From the NCBI RefSeq assembly GCF_901709675.1, contig NC_051093.1:5167053-5231052 (forward strand): 64,000 bases of DNA. Reading direction: 5' to 3'. Positions 56,652 through 64,000 of this stretch are shown piece after piece. A program made the position numbers and the translations under genes. The notes beneath the pieces were generated by a model that was given only the letters and a program-made list of their open reading frames with translations, did no database searches and was not told the DNA's origin. This stretch comes from Syngnathus acus. Lineage: Eukaryota > Chordata > Actinopteri > Syngnathiformes > Syngnathidae. Each line of letters opens with the position of its first letter. Positions within the stretch are counted from its first letter, which is position 1.

Positions 56652-58995
56652 TCATGACAACTTGGTCATGGGGAACTGCAAGTCCCAGCCGTTGTGGGCC
56701 ACGTTGGCGTTGTGGCCGCTGAGTTTGGGGTTCTTCAGGCTGTAGCGGCGCATCTTGGTGTTCTTGTAATAGATGGAGTAGATGAAGAGGAAAATGGCCG
56801 AGATGATCACCACTGTGGCCGCCACAAATCCGGCGATGAGAGGCAGGTAGTCCTCTACGGTCGAAACACAACACAGCAAAAGTGAAGCAACGGTTTGCAG
56901 GCCGTCACAAAAAAAAAAAAAAGAAAGGTCACATTTGTGTTTCACAAAAAATAGCCAGCTCGGTTGGATTTTGCATTTTATTTATTGCATCACTTTTGGA
57001 AAACAGCTGCGAAAGATGACATGGAGGAGTTTTTGTGTGAGTCCTACCTTTTGGGACCACTTCAACCTCGTACACGACCGAAGCCAGGTAATTGACGGCC
57101 ATGCAGACGTAGCGGTCCGCTTCCAAGACTGTGATGTTGCCTCCCGACTTTGAAGAGTTTTTTCCTTGGCTATTTGACCAGTAGATGACGGGAGGCGGCT
57201 GACCGTCAGCTTCGCACACCAGCTCCTCGGGGTAACCTCGAAACAGCGGGACGACTTTGGGGAGCTTTGCGGTGTTGATGATCGGCTTGTCTGTTCAAGG
57301 AAAGACAAATAGATACACACCACAGAAAAGAGAAAACTAACATAAACATGAAAGATGAGCTCACAGTGAACGCTCAAGCTGACAGCACGTGACTTGACGG
57401 AGGGTGACAGCCTCGGTCCAGCCGGTCCGAGCTCTAATAGAGCCTCGCAACTTAAAGCTGCTTCATGATGCGTTCGGTTCAAAAGGAAGCTGGCGCTGGC
57501 GGACACGTTCACTGGCATTCTGGTGATGCCCGGTTCACACGACATGTTTAAATCTTGCAGGCAGTCGGCCAATCGTAGAGGCTCTGAAGGACATTTTGGG
57601 GAAAAAGACAAATGTTAATTTTTTGTCAGATTAAAAAAAGTAAACTGAGAAGCGATCATTTTTCTTATACAAAATTATTAATTTATATGAGGATTTTCAT
57701 GTAGTACTAGCTGTTTGTGTGTATTATACTGCCCCCATGTGGACAAGGTGTGCACACCAGAAGGAGCAACCCAATTCCCATTTAATGTGCTAAGAAAACT
57801 ATTTTGTTGAGTGTTGGAATTTCCATCATTTTCAGTGTTGAAACATGATTTGAAATATGTATTTTGAATTGTCATTATCGTTTCAGAACAAATTCAAATA
57901 ATATTTGACTCCTTACCTCTGAATGACGGCTCAATGCTTCGATTGCCTTGATACCAGCGCACAACGAGGCTTTGTGCGGGAGCCACGTTGGTGATGTCAC
58001 AATGCAACTGGCACGGCCGGCCTTCAAAAAAGATCTCCTCGTTGACTGGACGGACGGCGACGCTGTCCGGCATTTCTAGTTGTGGTCATTGAAAGAAAAT
58101 GAAAAGAAGCACATATTAAAAATAGAATAAAAATAGGGGAAAAAAAAGAATAAATATACACACTATAGAGGGTGAATTTCAGAGGCTTCTGGCAAATCTT
58201 TTGCCCCTGGAAGAAGGCGGTGCAACGAGGAGCAGGGTCCCAGTCGGTGTGGGTGTCCGGAGTCCAAGTTGTTTCGTTGAGGTGGACGGGGTCCCGCTCG
58301 TGCCAGGCTATAGCTCGGGACTTCCTGGATCTGGTGAACATGCACGTGGCGTTCTGACTTTCGCCCTTGTATTGGAGCACCAGGCTCTCTGGGTGTATCC
58401 TAATGGGGCATTGGTGGTGCTCACCTGTGGGAATAGATAGAAATCTCACAAACGTGGAAGATGATAGAACGTGCACAGGTGCTGCAACATGGGGCCTTTC
58501 CCGACATGCATGCGATGCTGTCGTGCTGACATTAGGGAGCTTGTAAAACAAAAGCTGTTTGTTAAGGTCCAACAGGAAAGGAAGGCAGTCAGGAAGGAAA
58601 GACCCTCCCAGAGGAAAGACTGCTCCTGAGGTCTTAATGTTGGACTTGAACGCATCATCCACCATCTCAGTGCACATTCCTCAAGTCGAACAAACTTAAG
58701 TAAAATTGTGTGGAATGTGTGTGTGTGTTTTTTTTTTTAATTTAAAGAAGAGTCTTCATCGCAAACAATGTGCCCATTTGTTCTTCTGATTCAAGACACG
58801 TCTGGAATGTGAATTTTCCTCTGACCGATTGGCTGCACAATATACAAACAACCGCAAGATTATTTTTAGACAACTGTCATATTTTTATCATTCACATTAC
58901 AAATCGTTTTACTCACTCGACTGGGCTCCGTTCGACAGCGACAGCTCGAAAGTCAAGAAGACTGAGAGAAAACGAAGCCACTTCAAATCATCCAT
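56652..58995 (-). CDS. ICAM-like membrane protein, three Ig domains, ICAM1-like tail (unit 3)
   Basis: There are six exons: 58917-58995 (signal MDDLKWLRFLSVFLTFELSL), 58164-58424 (D1), 57917-58075 and 57365-57583 (D2 in two exons), 57048-57290 (D3), 56652-56854 (membrane and tail). Together they make 1164 nt, 387 aa, all phase 1. D1 has four cysteines but reads IAWHERD where the paralogues have GMGWE. D2 has VAPAQSLVVRWYQG and CEALLELGPAGPR. D3 has LVCEADGQPPPVIYW and YVCMAVNYL. The membrane segment LPLIAGFVAATVVIISAIFL is followed by YYKNTKMRRYSL, resembling human ICAM-1 YNRQRKIKKYRL. The 3' exons may also be used by the upstream unit. Confidence 0.87.
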
Positions 58996-59327
58996 TTGAC
59001 TTGTTTTTTTTTTTCCCCCTCGCCCCCAGATTCGTAACGGCACTGTCCCAGCTAGCCAGGGTGGCTCCGGCCGGGCGGCGCCTCTTTCCCGTGTGCGTGT
59101 GTCAGCTTCTCCAGCTGACTGAGCGAGCTAAATGCTAAAGCTACATGCCTGGCTGTTCCTTGCTCCTCCCTCCGGGGAAAAAACAGCGGTCCTGCCTCCC
59201 TCTGCCCCCCATCAACTGCGCATGAGCAATTACGGCGCCGTTAATAACTAGCTCGTTATTTACGAACGTTGTGTTTACACTGACAGATTATGATTATTTT
59301 AAAAAAAAATAAAAAAAATTTAATTAC

Positions 59328-59435
59328 CACAGAGTAGTTCGTCGCTGCCATCACCGCAGTGGTCCTCTCCATCACACATCCGATGAGACAAGATGCAGGC
59401 GCCATTTGCACATCGAAACCAACCGGGCTCGCACT
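59328..59435 (-). CDS. LDL-receptor class A domain exon
   Basis: This single symmetrical (1-1) exon encodes a 35-residue module from first to last Cys. The six cysteines are at positions 1, 8, 13, 20, 26 and 35, with [18 protein letters not shown] and GDGSDE, the acidic residues that cage calcium in LDLa repeats. The acceptor is an (AC)n-rich tract ending GACAG. Reading through the donor gives Cys-Gly-Asn-stop, so intron retention would terminate the protein here. Confidence 0.85.
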
Positions 59436-62366
59436 CTGTCACACACACACTTTCTTTGTCATTTTCACACATATTATGACAGACTAAACAGAGTCCAAGG
59501 CCAGGGAAGTACAGTGATTCCTCGCTACTTCGCGTTTCGTTTATCGCGGCTTCACTACATCGCGGATTTTTTTTTTCCAAATTAAAAAAACATTTAAAAG
59601 TCAAAATAAAACTTCTAAATTGAGGAAACGTGTGTCTAACCTTTAGGACAATGTAGTATTGCTCCAAATGTTCGTTTACATTCCTTTAGAAGTCCGTTTT
59701 TGCGTGTTAGCACGATCGCGAATCAGCATCTTTCCGCTAACTCGTTAGCCTGCCCAGTACTTCTTGTTGGTGACCGTACTTCGCGGATTTCACTTATCGC
59801 GGCTGGTTTTTGGAACCAATTATCCGCGATAAACGAGGGATTACTGTATTCAAATTTTCACATTTCCCTTAGAGAGGAAAACCACTTTGCTGGAGAAGTC
59901 GACCTGCAGCACTTTATGTCAATGAATGGACTCTCAAACTGTTGATTTCAAAGCTATAGAAATAAACTCAACTTGACTTCTGGGGTGTGTGTGTATGAGC
60001 CTCACCTTTCACACTCACAGTGACGTTTTTCCAGACAGTCCCTCTTTCGTTAGTGGCGTGGCACTTGTAGTCGCCCGTGTGGTTTGAAGCCATATTTTCG
60101 ATCAGCAGACGGGAAATGCCGTCTTCATTAACCTGAACTACGTTTTGAAAAGTGGGTGCGATCCAGGAGTACTCGGGTCGCGGGTTGCCTCTGCTGGAGC
60201 ACTTGAGATACACTTCGGAGCCTAGCTCAACTTCAACGGCCTCCAGCTCTTCTATCGGTGAGGGCGGATCTGACCGGAACAATTTGTGGTTAGAACTAAG
60301 TTCCGATTTGGTCATCAATGGCAACTGAAATCAGACTCACATACAACATTGAGGTCCACTGTGGCGTTGACCGTGTTTGAAAACAATGTGGCAACCACGA
60401 CATATTGCCCCGCGTCGAATCTTGTCAGCGTCTCCGATAACTCCACCTGCTCTCCGTCTTTGTACCAAGTTATCAGAGGGTCGGAAGAGCCGCCTTCCGC
60501 ATAACAGGAGAGGTTGAGGTCGTGAGGAGCGTACTCCACCACCGTGTAGTTATTTGGACAAATTAAGTGTATGTCTTCAAAGTTATCTAAAAAGGGAAGA
60601 ACAAAATGATTTCAACTACGCCAAGCAATCAAGTATGCGCTAATTTCCACAAGCTAATGCTAATCTGCGTATTCAACAAAACTCAAGGTTGCAGTTTAGT
60701 TGTGGCTTCAAAAATTGTGATCTTACGTTCAACAGTGACATTGAACTCGGGTGAAAGGAAATTGAGATACGGTCCCTCGGGTGTCAGGTCCATCACCACC
60801 TCACATCTGAGCCGGACAAACTGCTGCATTTCCGAAAACGACTGGGAATATTGATAGGTGTAGCCCAAAACAAAATTGACGGGTCCTTTCTTGAAAGACT
60901 CTGGGCGTCTTTCCATGATGACTTTTTCGCCGTTGTACCAGCGCACAGTGACGCTTTGAATCGGCGCTATATTGTTGACGACACATTCCACTTCAATGGC
61001 CTCTCCGTGTTTTACAACGGAACTGTTGGCTTGGACGGAGACATTTTGTGGAGGTGCTGGAGGAGGAAAAAGAAGTGATCAGACACATGACCCCATGCTA
61101 CCATTTTGTCAATGTGTGGAATAGAGCTGAGCTATTATGTAAAAAAAAATTCCAAAAAACAATTGTGATTGTTGACAAACTACCAAAACACATAAATTAT
61201 TTTCCTGATGTTTTCATAATTGTGAGAAGCCAAAATCAAAACCATTGATTAAATGACAATGAATTGCTTAACACTCACTGTAAACAACCACAATTGGCTT
61301 CTTGGAGCACTGCGCTCCTCCGCTTTTCACCGGGCTGAGGTAGCATATCGCCGAGATGTTCCAAGTAGTGAGTTTGTCCACGCTCCAAGTCAAACGGTGC
61401 ACAAGCTCCAGGCCCGTGCCGCCCGTCGGAGTTTCCCAACCCATCCCTTTGTACATGGGGTCGGATGTGCTACAGTTGATCAACACGGGGTCTCCGTATC
61501 GCACCACCACTCTGGGTGGGCTCAACTCGATGGGGCAGCAGGCACCTGCGTAAAGTCATGTGATTATTGTTTTCCGTCCAGTTCGGTTTCAGTGAGTGTA
61601 GCAATATATTTTGGGGGGGTCACTGCCTTGCTCCACTGGCATACTGAGGAAATCCTTCCTTCCTCATGCCGTGCGACCTTTTAATTCCGCCCAGAAAGGA
61701 AAAGGCGAAAAAAATCGTATTCCCTCAACTCAACTCTACTGTCAACATCTTGCATAATGACAAACATCAACTTTATGACCAGTCATTCCAACTACACTGG
61801 AATCGTGATTTTAAATCCTATTTGAACCTTTTTCTTCAAATACATTAAGATTATTTTTAAGATTAAAGTCCCAATGATCGTCACACACACACCTGGGTGT
61901 GGTGAAATTTGTCCTCTGCATTTAACCCATCCCCATGTGATTTTAATCCATCCCCTGGGGGAGAGGGGAGCAGTGAGCAGCAGCGGTGCCGCGCTCGGGA
62001 ATCAGTTGGTGATCTAACCCCCCAATTCCAACCCTTAATGCTGAGTGCCAAGCAGGGAGGCAATGGGTCCCATTTTTATAGTCTTTGGTATGACCCGGCC
62101 GGGTATTTTTAACTATTTCTAAAAAATATGAATAATTTGGCATGCCTGTTTTGTTGCAGAAACTAATATTGAATATGCACATAATGTTGTATGTGCAGTA
62201 TGTAAATCTTTATATTTGCTGTTCTCAGTCAGAGAGGAAATAATAAACAGTTATGACTATTCTGGAATATTCGTGACACTTGACTAAAACGCAAAGAGTT
62301 GTTCCTACCTGAGGTGCAGAGTAGAAACCCTAACAAGAGGCGCGTAAAAGTTGTCCTTTCGCCCAT
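59328..62366 (-). CDS. ICAM-like ectodomain with four Ig-type domains and an LDLa module (unit 4)
   Basis: Exons: 62309-62366 (signal [19 protein letters not shown]; strong ATG context GAAATGG), 61279-61545 (D1), 60727-61056 (D2), 60341-60586 (D3), 60006-60269 (D4), 59328-59435 (LDLa). All junctions are phase 1. D1: [35 protein letters not shown]2: [29 protein letters not shown]3: [20 protein letters not shown], but the usual F-strand Cys is Val (GQYVVVATL). D4: [27 protein letters not shown]. The last exon ends in phase 1 with a GTAATT donor. No membrane exon follows before unit 3's own signal-peptide exon, so the transcript may continue into unit 3 D1 at 58424 (joined frame open, about 785 aa) or end as a soluble form. 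Confidence 0.82.
59512..59846 (-). mobile_element. TA-flanked MITE, 335 bp, between unit 4 D4 and LDLa exons
   Basis: The termini CAGTGATTCCTCG and CGAGGGATTACTG are inverted repeats flanked by TA. It is the same family as 54914-55194 but inverted, with an extra stretch near 59629-59680. Confidence 0.85.
61866..62103 (+). mobile_element. teleost tRNA-like dispersed repeat (SINE-type), tail missing
   Basis: It runs from AAAGTCCCAATGATCGTCAC through GTGGTGAAATTTGTCCTCTG, AGCAGTGAGCAGCAGCGGTG and GCAGGGAGGCAATGGGTCCC to TATGACCCGGCC, a familiar fish interspersed repeat. The usual terminal GGTTTGAACCC part is absent. It lies in intron 1 of ICAM unit 4. Confidence 0.75.
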
Positions 62367-64000
62367 TTCCCGATGGCACGTAAAACCTCCCTCTTGGGTG
62401 ATTCCTTTTCTCCAACTCAACTTTACTTGTGCACCACTCTCATGCATTGCACAAATGTCAAGTAGAAGAGAAGGCTCGATAAAAAAAGAGCGAGAGAGAG
62501 AGAGAAAGAGAGAGAAAAGGAGGTGTGTTCATTTGATACGTGTGTGTGTGTGCGCGTGTGTGTGTGTGTGTGAGATTCCTGCTTCCAATAAGTCAGGCCG
62601 TGTTACACTGCAAAGTTGAGGCAGCAGCTGCATGAAAGTGCAGATTGGGACATGGAAATAACCAACTGTGTTGCAAACACACAGCTGTTGGGAAAATATT
62701 TGCTGGTCATTTTTATTTCATCTGAAATATTTAAAATAATAAAAAAAATAAAAAAAAGACAAGAAATATAGAGCTCTGCTGAGCAAGGTAAAGTGACGGG
62801 AGAAGTTTGTTTTAAAAAATAAATAAATAAATAAATAAAAGTCTCATACAGCCCAACTTTTAGTTTTTGGTATTTGTATTTCTTAAAGTTACTGTAGCTG
62901 TTATAGTGGGGTCGTCGTTTAATTATTATTAATTTTTTATTTCATTTTCCCCTTGTAAAAATAAAAAAGACTTTTTTGCACCACCACCCATCATGTGTAA
63001 TCTACCCCAGTAACCGCACAAAAAGACAAACATCAACATCTTAAATCAAATGAGAAGCAACCCATGGAAAAAAATATATAAAAAAATATGAAAAACAGAC
63101 ATGTATGTGCTTTCAGAAAATTTCTGATGTAATACACTGCCTGTGCAGTTAATGGTGACAGGAACTGGAGTGTCTGTTATCAGTAATTTCCTATGGGACA
63201 AAGCTTACAATAACAACATAAGAGAATTTCCGAAAATTTCACTTTTGAAATCAAATCGAAACCAAAAATGGTTTTTTTATCAAACTATCACATCCTCTTG
63301 CACAAGCCTTTTGAATTTTCTTCCAAGGTAAACTGTGGACTTTCCACAATCCACCTTGTCCATTCACTTCCTGTTTGCATCGTGTTCACCGATTAAAATG
63401 GAAGCTGAAGTTGAGTAATTTCCAGGAAATGCAGGATGTGTTTGCCATTCATGGATGTTAGTTGGGTCCGGGAATTCTTTTAATGAGTCACCTTTGGATT
63501 CCTTTTGGGAGACAAAATGAGTTCCAATACTAGCATGGGGTAAATTCCACATTTCCCACTATCACTTTGGCAGTATCAACTAAAATGGCGCATTATCTCA
63601 AAAAAGATAATTTTTTAAATTAAAGCCCAGCATGCAAAAAGTTTGCTACAGTCTTGAAATTGCAGCCATGATTCTGACACACTCCCACTTCATCAAATAA
63701 CATCATGTGCCCTTTTCTCCACCCTGAGCTGCAAGATAGCTTGCACATCCTTTTTGATTAGATCATGAAAACATTCGCTTAATGAGCTTTGACCGTTTCT
63801 GTCAGCGCACAAAATTAAACCAAAGACAGAACTCCCATCTCGCTTGCCATCTTCTTCTTCATCATAAAATTTTATAAATGAACAGTTCATAGGGCAATTA
63901 ATCGGAATTCAATTACAAATACGATTATTATACTTCCCGATTACAAAATTGGCATCACTGTAAAAATAAAATCGACTATTAATTAATTTAAGTTTGTTCA
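62367..64000. other. upstream of ICAM-like unit 4, intergenic to right edge
   Basis: Contains a GA-rich tract (about 62488-62520), a TG/GC microsatellite (62540-62572) and (AAAT)n at 62818-62839. No gene or exon was recognised to the window end. Confidence 0.55.
62818..62839. repeat. (AAAT)n microsatellite
   Basis: A short tetranucleotide run in the right-hand intergenic DNA. Confidence 0.85.

Noticed and set aside
60600-62180. plus-strand frames opposite the ICAM unit 4 exons
   Set aside because: They are antisense to well-supported Ig exons or fall in repeats, and have no recognisable domain.

Overview
The window is vertebrate nuclear DNA, most likely from a teleost fish. It has short GT-AG introns, fish-type Tc1/mariner and tRNA-like dispersed repeats, many microsatellites, and orthologues of genes found together on human 19p13.2 (PDE4A, RAVER1, TYK2, CDC37, ICAMs). 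Exon boundaries were read by eye from splice consensus, reading-frame phase and known family sequences. Every recognised gene is on the minus strand, so transcription runs from high to low coordinates.

Layout from right to left. (1) 62.37-51.02 kb: a tandem array of ICAM-like immunoglobulin-superfamily genes, with at least three and probably four transcription units. The upstream unit (62366-59328) encodes a signal peptide, four Ig-type domains and a complete LDL-receptor class A module, but has no membrane exon of its own. The next (58995-56652) has signal peptide, D1-D3, membrane segment and tail. The third (55598-53539) has the same plan. The last (52165-51023) has three Ig domains and stops without a membrane segment. 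(2) 50471-50205: the two-exon mitochondrial CX9C gene cmc4. (3) 49599-46468: cdc37, the HSP90 kinase co-chaperone, 8 coding exons, 376 aa. (4) 44524-38462: tyk2, a JAK-family kinase, 23 coding exons, about 1164 aa. (5) 36705-30621: raver1, an RNA-binding PTB co-regulator, 14 coding exons, about 721 aa. (6) 24318 to beyond the left edge: the 5' half of pde4a (cAMP phosphodiesterase), with three alternative first exons and the UCR1/UCR2 regulatory exons. The catalytic exons lie outside the window.

The 5.4-24.0 kb stretch is a large pde4a intron. The 24.3-30.6 kb and 62.4-64.0 kb stretches are intergenic and I find no gene in them. Recognisable repeats include an 875-bp TIR element with a deleted tRNA-like repeat nested inside it, a Tc1-like MITE, two oppositely oriented TA-flanked MITEs in the ICAM array, and several 15-24 nt poly-G tracts.

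The functional theme is leukocyte and cytokine signalling and adhesion: ICAM-like integrin ligands, a JAK kinase, the co-chaperone that serves kinases, and a cAMP phosphodiesterase. Only physical linkage, not co-regulation, is visible here. The most novel points are the LDLa-containing ICAM-like unit that may splice into the next gene, a probably soluble ICAM-like paralogue, cmc4 embedded in this neighbourhood, a TYK2 kinase domain with ALE in place of APE, and a PDE4A1-type exon with a long N-terminal extension.
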